A stretch of 64,000 bases of DNA from a virus, in IMG/VR virus record IMGVR_UViG_3300024289_000023, positions 1 through 64,000 of that record. One strand, 5' to 3'. The translations under genes and the position numbers were made by a program. Every line of letters starts with the position of its first letter. Position 1 is the first letter of the stretch. The notes beneath the pieces were generated by a model. The model saw nothing but the letters and a program-made list of their open reading frames with translations. It was not told the DNA's origin and did not search any database. Shown here piece by piece: positions 42,054 through 50,854 of this stretch.

Positions 42054-42965
42054 TTATGCTCTGACTGAATTTCCAGAAGAATTTGCTGCTTGTTGAGATA
42101 CTCCACCAACTGTAAAGGATGATGGAGAAGAAGTTGCCAAAGCTCCAGCACCATCAAGACCAGGAAGTGCCATATCACCAATGCTAAATTGTGCATTATT
42201 GTATATTGCTTGAGTTTCTGGGTCCACAAAATCGCCAAAAGAAGATTGGGCGTCCGAATGAAGAGGTTCTTTACTTCCAGTTGGGTAAAGAACATACCTA
42301 ACATAAGAAAAAGACACGGTACATTTTAGTAGAGATGAAGTATCATAAGAAACTGGCATTGAAGATATAGAAATAGGAAATGCGTTAACAAATTGATAAC
42401 TCAATGTTCCTCCAGAATAAAAATCTTTAGAACCAGTTCTTTCGAATTTTGTGATAGATAATCCCGATTTAGAAACATAATTGGTTGGATAATTTATTCT
42501 ATAAAAATAATTTGTAGCTAAAGAACCAGGTCTGCGTACACCTTCAGTTTTCTCTGGACCTTGAGCTACACTTTCTCCAACGATATATTTCATCCATACT
42601 TCAAAAAATCTAATTGGAAGATATTCGCCAGCGTTGACATAAAATGTCATATCAATTCTATCATCATAAATTCTTCTTGAAGCGTGTCTATGAGTAGTTC
42701 CGTGATAATCGCTGTTAATATCAATGGTCGCAATATTAGATCCAGGAAGCACTGTTTCGCAACAAAGCAAATTCAAAGTATCTTGCTTAATTCCCTCAAA
42801 TTGATATATTCCATTCGCTTCGAAATACTTTCTGCCATTAGTCCCAGAGAGTCCAGGGGGAATGGGAATTGATACCTCAAAATGAGATGTTAGTGCTGGG
42901 TTCAGTAGTTTGGACTTAATGTCCGACACTGACCTTACTGTTCTTCTAACTGGGTCGAATACCAT
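42054..42965 (-). CDS. gp54: gp54 baseplate-tail tube initiator, 303 aa
   Basis: 303 residues, MVFDPVRRTVRSVSDIKSKL onward. Tail-tube-like beta domain (NLLCCETVLPGSN, YHGTTHRHASRRIYDDRIDM, FYVNAGEYLPIRFFEVWMKY), which in T4 gp54 copies the gp19 tube subunit so that tube assembly can start on the baseplate. It is divergent from gp4/gp48/gp53. The C-terminal about 60 residues are Gly/Ser/Ala-rich and less conserved. Confidence 0.72.
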   Translation of the reverse strand: MVFDPVRRTVRSVSDIKSKLLNPALTSHFEVSIPIPPGLSGTNGRKYFEANGIYQFEGIKQDTLNLLCCETVLPGSNIATIDINSDYHGTTHRHASRRIYDDRIDMTFYVNAGEYLPIRFFEVWMKYIVGESVAQGPEKTEGVRRPGSLATNYFYRINYPTNYVSKSGLSITKFERTGSKDFYSGGTLSYQFVNAFPISISSMPVSYDTSSLLKCTVSFSYVRYVLYPTGSKEPLHSDAQSSFGDFVDPETQAIYNNAQFSIGDMALPGLDGAGALATSSPSSFTVGGVSQQAANSSGNSVRA

Positions 42966-42966
42966 T

Positions 42967-42974
42967 TATAAATA
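42967..42974 (+). promoter_or_regulatory. T4-type late promoter TATAAATA
   Basis: Perfect TATAAATA on the plus strand, 33 bases before gp4. It can drive gp4, the 43451 gene, gp48 and gp53. Confidence 0.65.
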
Positions 42975-43007
42975 TTTTTTGACCGTATATATTATGTAGT
43001 AAGGATA

Positions 43008-43451
43008 ATGGCAGAAAGTATTAAGAGTAAATATAAACCATCATATCCAAAAAAGTACATAGGAGACCCAAATAACATTATTTGTAGAAGTAGTTGGGAA
43101 AGAAAATTCTGCCGTTGGTGTGATTTAAATGAAAATATAATTGCTTGGGGCTCAGAAGAAATTCGCATCAAGTATTATGACCCAGTGAAGCAAAAAGTAA
43201 GAAATTATTTTCCAGATTTTATTATTAAGGTAAGAGAACAGTCTGGAGAAATTAAGAAGTATATTGTAGAGATTAAACCGAAAAAACAAACAGTTCCTCC
43301 ACAGCAGAAATCCAGAGTAACAAAATCATATATCTACGAAGCCTATACTTATGCTACAAACCAAGCAAAATGGAAAGCAGCAGAAGAATTCTGTAAGGAT
43401 AATATGATTGGATTCAAGATCATCACAGAAAACGAACTGGGTATAGGGTAA
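43008..43451 (+). CDS. gp4: gp4 head completion protein, 147 aa
   Basis: 147 residues. The pattern KYKPSYPKKYIGDPNNIICRSSWE, EIRIKYYDPVKQKVRNYFPDFII and YIVEIKPKKQ matches T4 gp4 (gp50/gp65 family), with the PDF ... ExK core of a TnsA/restriction-enzyme-like fold. In T4 it completes DNA-filled heads before tail joining. AAGGA precedes the ATG. Its stop overlaps the next ATG. Confidence 0.82.
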   Translation: MAESIKSKYKPSYPKKYIGDPNNIICRSSWERKFCRWCDLNENIIAWGSEEIRIKYYDPVKQKVRNYFPDFIIKVREQSGEIKKYIVEIKPKKQTVPPQQKSRVTKSYIYEAYTYATNQAKWKAAEEFCKDNMIGFKIITENELGIG

Positions 43452-43837
43452 TGGCAGAAGGTTTCGGGCAATATGCAAGTGTTCCCCCAAGAATGAGAGA
43501 GCTCAAAAAGAAAATTGCTGAGGCTGGAACTAATGACCCAGAAGATTTGATGTTAATTATTATGGATTCTTTAAAAGAAGAAGTATTATATCCAGAGCCA
43601 GGAAAATTTTATACTTTTATATACAACCCCAAAACACCGGAAATTGAATATGACCAACATCCATTGATTGCTTGTACTTCATTAGAGAGATGGGGATTCA
43701 AAGCAATCAATTTTCATTGGAGAGAAGGTAGGCAATATACTTGGGAAGAAGTTGCTGGCAAACTTCATGTAATAAAGTATGATGAACTTGATGAAATGTT
43801 ATCTATACCTTATGCAAAATTCCGTCTAAATAAATAA
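43451..43837 (+). CDS. Conserved cyanophage virion-cluster protein, 128 aa
   Basis: 128 residues. The block FYTFIYNPKTPEIEYDQHPL and FKAINFHWREGRQYTWEE recurs in T4-like cyanophages between gp4 and gp48. N-terminus helical (MRELKKKIAEAG). Function not known to me; its position suggests virion assembly. Confidence 0.7.
   Translation: MAEGFGQYASVPPRMRELKKKIAEAGTNDPEDLMLIIMDSLKEEVLYPEPGKFYTFIYNPKTPEIEYDQHPLIACTSLERWGFKAINFHWREGRQYTWEEVAGKLHVIKYDELDEMLSIPYAKFRLNK
43825..43836 (+). promoter_or_regulatory. Possible late promoter before gp48
   Basis: TCTAAATA (43825-43832) overlapping AATAAATA (43829-43836), at the very end of the preceding gene and 65-70 bases before gp48. The distance is larger than for the other late boxes, so confidence is lower. 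Confidence 0.35.
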
Positions 43838-43901
43838 AACCCACAATTTACGAAGTAAAAATATATTTGATTAGAGAAATTCCACCCTCAAAAGTAAAGT
43901 A

Positions 43902-45248
43902 GTGGCAAATACAAAAACAAGCAAACCAAGTTTAGTAACTGTAGGAAATCAACAAGTAGCAGTAAAAACTGTTGTCACTGACAATGGAAATAATAATTTT
44001 TCCATACAAGTTGTAAGAAATAGCGCAACTAACCCAAGTGCAACTGGAACTGTTATTGCGGCAACAGATTCCTCAGGAAAGTTAAAGCCAACAGCAAATG
44101 CATCATCTCAAGAAAAATTAGACATTAGCAATACAAATAGTCAATTAATAAAAGAAGTAAGAAATCAAAAAAGTGGACTTGAAGCACCTTTGGGAGTCAC
44201 TGATCCAACAGCAAAAGCAGCATATAATAAGGCAGGTGGTCTTGGATCTGGAAATCAAGCAATAAATCCAGAGCAGAATAAATCCCCAGAATCTCTTCCG
44301 AGTGATGAAGCAAAGGAAGCACTATTTGGAGAATCCGAAAGTTTCAGAGAGAAGACAAGATTAAATTATGGAGATGCTAGATATCCATTAGATTTATCAA
44401 TAGAATTTCAGGATTGTATAAAGTTTACAATTTTAAATTATAGACCATCTTTAGCTGGGGGAAAAGGTGGACAAGGAAGCACCGGAGAAGTTAGTAGAAT
44501 TGTCACGATTGATAAAGGAAATCCAACCATAGGTAAAGAAAGACTTGGAACCATAACTCTACCAATTCCGGCAGGAATTTCTGATAGTAATTCGGTGAGT
44601 TGGCAAGAAGATCCTATTAATAACTTTCAAGAAGCTCTCGGCAATATCACTCAAAAATATATCATAGGTGGTACGGAAGCTGCAACACCGGCAGTAGGAT
44701 CTGCGACAGACACACTGAAATCTTCAGTAGATTCTGGAGATTTGCAAAGATCCCTCTCTGCCACATTAGCGGGATATGCAGCCCAAACAGATAAGCTGCA
44801 GCAGAGAGTATATGGAACTATGTTCAATAATAACCTAGAACTGCTGTTTAATGGGCCCGGTCTTAGAACTTTTTCTTTTGGATTTAAATTATCCCCAAGA
44901 AGTCCATCAGAAGCAAAAGAAGTAATGAAAATTATTCGTTACTTTAAGCAAGCAATGTCTGTAAAAAGAAGCAAATCTTCTATTTTACTTAAAACACCAA
45001 GAACATTTGCAATATCATATATGTCATCTAATCAACAACATCCATACTTAAATAAATTTAAGGAGTGTGCATTGACATCAATGAATGTTGATTATACGCC
45101 AGATGGTCAATACATGACATATATGAGCTCAAATATAAATGAAAGATCAATGATATCATATAATCTAACATTATCTTTCCAAGAACTTGAGCCAGTATTT
45201 GATGATGAATATGGTAATGAGCAAGTAATTACAAACATAGGTTACTAA
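43902..45248 (+). CDS. gp48: gp48 baseplate tail tube cap, 448 aa
   Basis: 448 residues from a GTG start; the only nearby purine stretch is weak and no ATG fits. N-terminal about 130 residues are low-complexity linker-like. From about 165 on it matches gp48: YPLDLSIEFQDCIKFTILNY, TLPIPAGISDSNSVSWQED, LELLFNGPGLRTFSFGFKLS, IIRYFKQAM. T4 gp48 sits on the baseplate hub and with gp54 starts the tube. The gp4-gp48-gp53 order supports the call. Confidence 0.75.
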   Translation: MANTKTSKPSLVTVGNQQVAVKTVVTDNGNNNFSIQVVRNSATNPSATGTVIAATDSSGKLKPTANASSQEKLDISNTNSQLIKEVRNQKSGLEAPLGVTDPTAKAAYNKAGGLGSGNQAINPEQNKSPESLPSDEAKEALFGESESFREKTRLNYGDARYPLDLSIEFQDCIKFTILNYRPSLAGGKGGQGSTGEVSRIVTIDKGNPTIGKERLGTITLPIPAGISDSNSVSWQEDPINNFQEALGNITQKYIIGGTEAATPAVGSATDTLKSSVDSGDLQRSLSATLAGYAAQTDKLQQRVYGTMFNNNLELLFNGPGLRTFSFGFKLSPRSPSEAKEVMKIIRYFKQAMSVKRSKSSILLKTPRTFAISYMSSNQQHPYLNKFKECALTSMNVDYTPDGQYMTYMSSNINERSMISYNLTLSFQELEPVFDDEYGNEQVITNIGY

Positions 45249-45249
45249 A

Positions 45250-45954
45250 ATGTCTTCATATTTCAGCAAACTACCAAACTTTGAATATGTTAGCAGACTA
45301 CCAAATGCTGGTATATCTGACTACTCTTTAGTTAAAAATTTATTTAAGAGAGGAGTAATACGAAGTGATATTTTAGACAATTTAACTTTTTTCGAAAAAT
45401 ATAAAATAATTGGTGATGACCGCCCAGATAATGTAGCATTTAAAGTTTATGAAGACTCAAGTTTAGATTGGATAATTCTTCTTTCAAATAATATTACCAA
45501 CATACAAACAGAATGGCCATTACCTCAAGATGTTTTTGATTCCCATTTAAGACAAAAATATGGATTTGATGCTGGTTTAAGTTCGGAAGAAGATATTTAC
45601 AACAACATCTATAATGGAGTACATCACTACGAAACTATAGAAATTAAAAATAGTCAAGGAGTTGTAATTATTCCCGCCGGTCTTGAAGTTCCATTTAACT
45701 ATGCATTAGGTATGCAATATTATGAAGAAACTACGGATACTATAGAAACAATTTATGAGGCAGTGAGAGTGGTAACAAATTATGAGTATGAAGAAAAAAT
45801 TGAAAATGAAAAAAGAAATATTTTTGTCCTAAAACCAGAATATATTAGTGTTGTAATCAATGATATGGAAGATATGATGGAATATAAAAAAGGTGCCACT
45901 CAGTATGTGAGCGACACCTTGAAGAGAGCTGATAATATCAGACTATATCAATAA
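45250..45954 (+). CDS. gp53: gp53 baseplate wedge protein, 234 aa
   Basis: 234 residues. YFSKLPNFEYVSRL, DYSLVKNLFKRGVIRSDI, FFEKYKIIGDDRPDNVAFKV and SSLDWIILLSNNI ... EWPLPQDVF match the gp53 wedge family, whose LysM-like fold joins neighbouring wedges in T4. It ends exactly against the convergent gp32 gene with no gap. Confidence 0.8.
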   Translation: MSSYFSKLPNFEYVSRLPNAGISDYSLVKNLFKRGVIRSDILDNLTFFEKYKIIGDDRPDNVAFKVYEDSSLDWIILLSNNITNIQTEWPLPQDVFDSHLRQKYGFDAGLSSEEDIYNNIYNGVHHYETIEIKNSQGVVIIPAGLEVPFNYALGMQYYEETTDTIETIYEAVRVVTNYEYEEKIENEKRNIFVLKPEYISVVINDMEDMMEYKKGATQYVSDTLKRADNIRLYQ

Positions 45955-46899
45955 TCAATCTTCAGCAAGACGCTGGAAATAAGAAAGAGCATCATCTTCA
46001 TCATCATCTTGAGAGATTTGAGGAAGTGAAGGAGACTTAGAACGAGCATAAGACTGTTCTAGTTCTTCTACTACACGCTCTTGAGCAGTAGGAGTTTGAG
46101 TGAACTCTTGGAGTTCATCTTCTTGCTCAACCACTGCACGGGAACGAGCAGGAGAAGAGTTCTTGAGACCCAGTACCATATTCATACGACGCTCAAGTTC
46201 TTCATAAGACTTGAACTGGTCTGGGGCAGTGATGGCAGTAAGAGAATACTCTTTCTTCCAGAGTGCTTCGAGAGCATCATCATCATCCAGCAGAGGTTCA
46301 ACCGAACCAAACTCAGACTTATCATAGTTCCAGTAACCATCTTTCTTCACAATCTTCAGTTTGAAGTTTGCACCTTGCCAGAAGTCAAAAGGATTGATAG
46401 GAGTTTCATCCTCAAACTCAGGTTGCATTGCTTCCATAAGTTTATCAAAGATCTTCTTACCATACTTAAAGAGAAAGACCTTACCTTCGTTTGCAGGATT
46501 TGCAGGATCTTTTACAACATAGATGTTGCTGTAGTAAGACAGTTTACGCTTTTGTTTGCGAACAGTTTCTTTGTTAGACTCAATACCACTATTCCACAGT
46601 TCGCGGTTATATTCTCCCAGAGGATCTTTCTGACCAATAGTAGTCAGAGAGTTTTCAATATACCATCCACCATTACCTTGGAAGGCATGTGAATACATTT
46701 TTGCCCAAGGAAGTTCTTCACCTTCGGGGGCAGGAAGGAAACGGATAACTGCAAAACCGTTACCTGCTTTATCAACTTCGGGTTTCCAGAGACGCTCATC
46801 TGCACCACCTGAAGTTGTACTCATTTTCTCAACTTCTTTTACCAGTTTAGAAGTAAGAGAACCAAGTTTGGATTGCTTTTTAAGATCAGAAAAAGACAT
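45955..46899 (-). CDS. gp32: gp32 single-stranded DNA-binding protein, 314 aa
   Basis: 314 residues. N-terminal basic region (MSFSDLKKQSKLGSL), core with LWKPEVDKAGNGFAVIRFLP, ELPWAKMYSHAFQ, GWYIENSLTTIG (OB-fold as in T4 gp32), then an acidic Asp-rich tail (QDDDEDDAL) that binds partner proteins. It coats ssDNA in replication and recombination. The zinc Cys/His set of T4 gp32 is not seen. GGAGA precedes the ATG. Confidence 0.85.
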   Translation of the reverse strand: MSFSDLKKQSKLGSLTSKLVKEVEKMSTTSGGADERLWKPEVDKAGNGFAVIRFLPAPEGEELPWAKMYSHAFQGNGGWYIENSLTTIGQKDPLGEYNRELWNSGIESNKETVRKQKRKLSYYSNIYVVKDPANPANEGKVFLFKYGKKIFDKLMEAMQPEFEDETPINPFDFWQGANFKLKIVKKDGYWNYDKSEFGSVEPLLDDDDALEALWKKEYSLTAITAPDQFKSYEELERRMNMVLGLKNSSPARSRAVVEQEDELQEFTQTPTAQERVVEELEQSYARSKSPSLPQISQDDDEDDALSYFQRLAED

Positions 46900-46947
46900 T
46901 AGATTTCTCCGTATTAGTAGGATTTGGCTTTTGTGTACTTCGTTATT

Positions 46948-47292
46948 CTACAGGTCAGAACCTGTTTTGTCAATCTGCTGCTTCATGATATCAAGCATTT
47001 TGGACATATTATTGAGAATGATATTCATGTCCGTTCCCGGAGGCATTCCCATCATAATTGCAGAATTAACAATTTTTTCTTTCATTTCGACTGCTTCGGG
47101 ATCATCGGATAAACTCATTCTTGTATAAAGAACTTTTTGTTTATCTAATAGAGTTTCAAGAACTTCAACATGTTCAAGTTTTTCTTCTTTACTCATCGTA
47201 GGAAATTTAAAAATATTTCCATAGATTTGTTCTTGAAGTTCTGCAATTTCAGTCATCTCTGAGCGGACGACTTCGGAGTTAAAGAAACTCAT
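46948..47292 (-). CDS. DUF1825-like protein, 114 aa
   Basis: 114 residues. MSFFNSEVVRSEMTEIAELQ and the later VLYTRMSLSDDPEA resemble the DUF1825 family of cyanobacteria and cyanophages. Helical, no catalytic motif. It sits between gp32 and gp59, with ATGA coupling to gp59, so a replication role is possible. Function unknown. Confidence 0.65.
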   Translation of the reverse strand: MSFFNSEVVRSEMTEIAELQEQIYGNIFKFPTMSKEEKLEHVEVLETLLDKQKVLYTRMSLSDDPEAVEMKEKIVNSAIMMGMPPGTDMNIILNNMSKMLDIMKQQIDKTGSDL

Positions 47293-47885
47293 TGACCCTC
47301 CAAAATAATTTCTTTTAAAATTCGCCTAAAACGAAATACATCAATATTTAGAAATGGATTATATTTTTTAATCCGACGACTGACGGTTTCCCACACTGGG
47401 TCTTGAAGTTTCTTATCAAACTTGTTCCCGAACAGGAATATTTTGTCATAGATCACCATAGTTTCTATACTAATCTTCCCGCTCAGGAACTTTTTTAGAA
47501 GAGGTGGATGTCCCTTTGAGCACTTAAAAACATCTTCAAAGTTATTATCTTCAAACAAAGATTGACTCTCTTCTCTAAAAACATAAGAAAGAGACTGAAT
47601 TTTCTTTTGCCAATTTTGATATCTTCCTTCACCCTCTTTCATCATTTCACCAATCCACAAAGTTTCTGGATCTGGACAAGAGACAAAGTTTGCAACAAAA
47701 AAGTCTATAACTTCTTGATCAGATTTTTGCCTTGATATTTTTTCAAACCACATTCTGTCCTTCCGTTTATAAAAAGACTGAACTGTCGCTCTACTTTTAC
47801 CACAGTACTTAAAATAATCATAACTGTCTTTGGTAAAATGATTTTTCAACGACAAATAGCACTTATAGGCATCAAAAGGCATCAT
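47289..47885 (-). CDS. gp59: gp59 loader of the gp41 helicase, 198 aa
   Basis: 198 residues. MMPFDAYKCYLSLKNHF ... YDYFKYCGKSRATVQSFYKRKDRMWFEKI aligns with the T4 gp59 start, then IDFFVANFVSC and the helical C-terminal part (RRIKKYNPFLNIDVFRFRRI). gp59 loads gp41 helicase onto gp32-coated DNA, and the gene lies two genes from gp32. Start could be either Met of MMPF. Confidence 0.8.
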   Translation of the reverse strand: MMPFDAYKCYLSLKNHFTKDSYDYFKYCGKSRATVQSFYKRKDRMWFEKISRQKSDQEVIDFFVANFVSCPDPETLWIGEMMKEGEGRYQNWQKKIQSLSYVFREESQSLFEDNNFEDVFKCSKGHPPLLKKFLSGKISIETMVIYDKIFLFGNKFDKKLQDPVWETVSRRIKKYNPFLNIDVFRFRRILKEIILEGQ

Positions 47886-47940
47886 TCAAAAAAGTAATAT
47901 AGGGATTTTTTTGCCGGGATTTTTTCCGCCCAAAAATGGA

Positions 47941-48198
47941 TTAAAAAACCAATTTTGCACGGGAAGTTTTTTTAAGAAAGTTTAGTTCCATTGCTTCATA
48001 CTTAATCTTTTCCTTCAAAGGTTTTGAAATGAGTTTAGGAACTGATTCTAAATCAATATTGTTTTGCTCACAGAAATGAACAATAGCATCAATATAATTC
48101 ATTTCAACATTAACTTGCACAAGATTTTCAATTTCTTGTGCAAATCGTGATGGACAAAAGAACTTGTTTTCTAATGCTTTTTCTAATTCATTCTCCAT
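47941..48198 (-). CDS. gp33: gp33-like late transcription co-activator, 85 aa
   Basis: 85 residues from MENELEKALENKFFCPSRF; GGGTCAG precedes this ATG. The pattern MNYIDAIVHFCEQNNIDLES and KPLKEKIKYEAMELNFLKKT matches cyanophage gp33, which bridges RNA polymerase, gp55 and the gp45 clamp at late promoters. Overlaps the exonuclease gene by 11 bases. Its presence fits the many NATAAATA boxes here. Confidence 0.68.
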   Translation of the reverse strand: MENELEKALENKFFCPSRFAQEIENLVQVNVEMNYIDAIVHFCEQNNIDLESVPKLISKPLKEKIKYEAMELNFLKKTSRAKLVF

Positions 48199-48868
48199 CT
48201 GACCCAGTATTGTGATGTACAAATTCTTTAATATAACGAACTAATAGTTTAATATAATCCCCTTTGTTTCTTTTGTCAAATACTTTGACTTCACCGCCAG
48301 GAGTAACCATTAAAGTAATAAGTTTTTTGACAACCTTACCAGTAAGTTCGTAGTATGCTGCAGCGTAGAATGTTTCTTGAACAAAATAGTTTTCAATCCA
48401 TTCTTCTGGTTTAATTTTTTCTGAAGTCTTAAAGTCAATAACTGCTAACTCTCCTTCATATTCAGCAATACAGTCAACTCGTCCAGCAAGTCCAAGGTAT
48501 TCTGAATAAAGAGTTCTCTCAATTGCATGAATATTATTTATCTTATCAAGATAAGGTTTCGCATGATGAAACATATGCTTTGTCAGGAGTTGATAATCAT
48601 CCCAGACAAGTGATTTATTTTCAAGGTAATCCTGACAGACTTGGTGAAAGTCAGTTCCTCTTGCTGTTGCCTTTTTAGTAATACGATTTGCCTCTTCAAG
48701 TCCTACACGCTTTCGCCAATCAATAAAGATTTGACGATTATAGAATGAAGTAACTGAAGTAATTGAAGGCACCCACTGACCATCAGGAAGATTGTACAGA
48801 CGGATGCCATTTGTTTCTTTCTTTTCTAATTCCAAATCACCTAGGTAATTACAATGAACAAAACTCAT
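48188..48868 (-). CDS. PD-(D/E)XK exonuclease (RecB/MGME1-like), 226 aa
   Basis: 226 residues. VPSITSVTSFYNRQIFIDWR, RGTDFHQVCQDYL, EYLGLAGRVDCIAEYEGELAVIDFKTS and WIENYFVQETFYAAAYYEL reproduce the RecB-type nuclease core (GRVD ... DFKTS, Q-x3-YA). Such enzymes degrade DNA ends in recombination or host DNA breakdown. Sits between phoH and gp33 as in other cyanophages. Confidence 0.8.
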   Translation of the reverse strand: MSFVHCNYLGDLELEKKETNGIRLYNLPDGQWVPSITSVTSFYNRQIFIDWRKRVGLEEANRITKKATARGTDFHQVCQDYLENKSLVWDDYQLLTKHMFHHAKPYLDKINNIHAIERTLYSEYLGLAGRVDCIAEYEGELAVIDFKTSEKIKPEEWIENYFVQETFYAAAYYELTGKVVKKLITLMVTPGGEVKVFDKRNKGDYIKLLVRYIKEFVHHNTGSDGE

Positions 48869-49617
48869 ACACCAACTTCCATTTTAGCAAGAATATATTC
48901 CTTCACAAATCCAGAGCGAACAATATCATCAACTCCAAATTCAATAATATCAATTGAAGGCATCACACGAAGAACTTTCATGAAGTCAATGATTCCATTC
49001 TTCTCATTCGTCTTAATAAGATCAGATTGAGTAGCATCGCCACAGAACATAATCTTACTGTTTTCACCTACACGAGTAATTATACTATCAAGTTCATGAA
49101 AATTCAAGTTTTGGAATTCATCAACAATCACAATGGCATTATCTAAAGTGGTTCCGCGAATAAAAGAGGTGCTCCAAAAACTGATCGTTCCCTGAGTTTT
49201 AAGATTGCCATAAAGCATCTCAAATGATGCGTCGTCTGGCATTTGGAACATATACTTTACCATATTCTTATATGGAATCTGATAAAGACTTGACTTGTCT
49301 TCATGGTCTCCGGGAAGAAAACCAATCTCACGAGTAGCAACAAGAGACCTTACAATATAAATTTTTTCGTAAGGACTTCTTTCATCGAGAACATCTTGAA
49401 GTGCATTGTAAAGAGTGATAAAAGTTTTACCAGTTCCTGCACATCCATAAGCAACAATATTTTGTCCCTTCTCATATGCTCCATATAAAAGTTTTTGATT
49501 ATCAGTAAGAGGTTCAATATCTCTCATCAAATCAAGACCAATTGGTTTCTTGCGTTTCATTTGTTTTGCAGTCATCCCAACACCAATTGGTTGATCCTCT
49601 CTTCTTCTTCTTGCCAT
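48865..49617 (-). CDS. phoH: PhoH-like P-loop ATPase, 250 aa
   Basis: 250 residues. Basic N-terminus, PLTDNQKLLYGAYEKG, Walker A GCAGTGKT (about 58-65), GFLPGDHEDK, IVIVDEFQN (Walker B) and MFCGDATQSDL. These are the hallmarks of PhoH, common in marine phages and in hosts under phosphate control. Biological role unclear; RNA helicase/nuclease links exist for some homologues. No PIN domain. Confidence 0.88.
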   Translation of the reverse strand: MARRRREDQPIGVGMTAKQMKRKKPIGLDLMRDIEPLTDNQKLLYGAYEKGQNIVAYGCAGTGKTFITLYNALQDVLDERSPYEKIYIVRSLVATREIGFLPGDHEDKSSLYQIPYKNMVKYMFQMPDDASFEMLYGNLKTQGTISFWSTSFIRGTTLDNAIVIVDEFQNLNFHELDSIITRVGENSKIMFCGDATQSDLIKTNEKNGIIDFMKVLRVMPSIDIIEFGVDDIVRSGFVKEYILAKMEVGV

Positions 49618-49630
49618 AAGATTTTAAGAT

Positions 49631-49879
49631 TTAAACGGGTTTTACTTTAGAGCCTGGAACTTGTGATGCTTTTTTAAGAACATCATTCCATCCGGGATGA
49701 GATTTTTTAAGTCTATCATACACTTCCCCAATATCACCAGATGATGGGCAAGTACTTGGGTCAGACCAATCTCTATCCCACTCGGGATTATCTTTTTTCC
49801 ATTGATCCCAATCATGAACACTGAGAACAACTTCTTTTTGTTCACCAGTTTGTTTATTAATCACTGGATATGTTGCCAA
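49631..49879 (-). CDS. Conserved small marine phage protein, 82 aa
   Basis: 82 residues: ATYPVINKQTGEQKEVVLSV, HDWDQWKKDNPEWDRDWSDP, HPGWNDVLKKASQVPG. I recognise this as a recurrent small protein in cyanophages and pelagiphages with an FmdB-like start, here without its Cys pairs. Preceded by AATAAATA at 49906. Function unknown. Confidence 0.7.
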   Translation of the reverse strand: MATYPVINKQTGEQKEVVLSVHDWDQWKKDNPEWDRDWSDPSTCPSSGDIGEVYDRLKKSHPGWNDVLKKASQVPGSKVKPV

Positions 49880-49905
49880 TGTTACACCTCCATTGTATGT
49901 AAGGA

Positions 49906-49913
49906 TATTTATT
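49906..49913 (-). promoter_or_regulatory. Late promoter AATAAATA
   Basis: Minus strand AATAAATA 26 bases before the start at 49879, at the end of thyX. Confidence 0.5.
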
Positions 49914-50598
49914 CAATAGTGATGGAAGGTGCATCAACACACTCAGAACACCCTTCACGAGACCAACCAAGTGCTTCAGACACTGCAGGAAACTGGCAAG
50001 TAAAGATGCAACGAACAAGTTCTGCAATTTCCATGTGTTCCTTCTGTGTACCATGAGCAGAACGAAGATCAATATAATGAATCCATGACCTTACAGAACC
50101 GGTCATATAGAGTCTTGTAGGCGTCGCTAAGGGCAGTACAAACCTTGCACACTCCTTTGCCACACCCTTCTCTAAAAGGCGGTTATAAAGGCGTAGAGAC
50201 TGCTCAAAATGAACGCGGATATCTTCTGTCAGTGTCAGTTTCAGATAGTCGGGAATATCATCAATAGAGTTCTGACGGTTCTTTGTATCTTGGCGGCGCA
50301 GTTCAGGCAGAGGAATAGTGCTATTCAGAAGATTTGTATCAGCATATCGTTGCGAAAATTCTTGATATGTAAATGAACGATGGCGAAGAATCTGAGCTGC
50401 TAGTCCACGAGTAGTATTGATTTCAACAGTCATTGAAGCTTGTTCAAAGATACTCCAGTGTTGATGTTGGATGCAATACTTGAGAAGACCAGAAAACTTA
50501 TCATTATCCTGATTAGCAGGATTACTTACCCGAGCACAATATGCCATATGCTTTTCTGCATCGGGAGTAACACTAATGAGTTTTACTTCTGGTTTCAT
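49909..50598 (-). CDS. thyX: Flavin-dependent thymidylate synthase ThyX, 229 aa
   Basis: 229 residues from MKPEVKLISVTPDAEKHM. The ThyX signature RHRSFTYQEFSQRY lies at 72-85, with CARVSNPANQ and SWIHYIDLRSAHGTQ also typical. The enzyme makes dTMP from dUMP with FAD, NADPH and methylene-THF. Longer starts at 50619 and 50628 exist but run into the upstream gene; the chosen one fits the family length. Supplies thymidine for phage DNA. Confidence 0.9.
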   Translation of the reverse strand: MKPEVKLISVTPDAEKHMAYCARVSNPANQDNDKFSGLLKYCIQHQHWSIFEQASMTVEINTTRGLAAQILRHRSFTYQEFSQRYADTNLLNSTIPLPELRRQDTKNRQNSIDDIPDYLKLTLTEDIRVHFEQSLRLYNRLLEKGVAKECARFVLPLATPTRLYMTGSVRSWIHYIDLRSAHGTQKEHMEIAELVRCIFTCQFPAVSEALGWSREGCSECVDAPSITIE

Positions 50599-50608
50599 AA
50601 ACTCAAAA

Positions 50609-50788
50609 TCATCGTACATCGTATTCATCTTCCTCGTCATAAAATACTTCGTCGTAGTCACTTAAAAAATTTTTAATTTCTTCATAGACAGGATCTTTAA
50701 CCTCAGTCTCAGGTTCAATCTCTGCTTTTAAACAATCTACCAGAGACTCAAGGTTTCTGACAATAAGTTTAAGTTTTTCTCTATCCAT
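50609..50788 (-). CDS. Small acidic protein, 59 aa
   Basis: 59 residues, MDREKLKLIVRNLESLVDCL to DEEDEYDVR, with a helical start and very acidic C-terminus. First gene after the hairpin-embedded promoter at 50812-50851 and just before thyX. GAGG precedes the ATG at a longer than usual spacing. Function unknown. Confidence 0.62.
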   Translation of the reverse strand: MDREKLKLIVRNLESLVDCLKAEIEPETEVKDPVYEEIKNFLSDYDEVFYDEEDEYDVR

Positions 50789-50811
50789 TTTTTATAAACC
50801 TCGACAAAGGT

Positions 50812-50851
50812 ATTATAGACAAAAAAAGAGGTGGAGTCAAGTCCACCTCTT
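50812..50851 (-). promoter_or_regulatory. Terminator hairpin with embedded sigma70-type promoter
   Basis: Minus strand. A 10-bp perfect stem (50826-50835 with 50842-50851, loop of 6) is followed by T(7), a good intrinsic terminator for the gene at 50855. TTGACT (50840-50835) spans the loop and stem base, and TATAAT (50817-50812) lies exactly 17 bases on, giving a promoter for 50609 and thyX. Confidence 0.7.
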
Positions 50852-50854
50852 AAG

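Noticed and set aside
46081-46692. 203-residue ORF on the plus strand opposite gp32
   Set aside because: It is the mirror of a clearly coding gp32 gene, has no ribosome-binding site or promoter, and its protein has no coherent pattern.
47886-47940. Terminator between gp59 and gp33
   Set aside because: T-rich with G/C patches, but no stem of useful length found.
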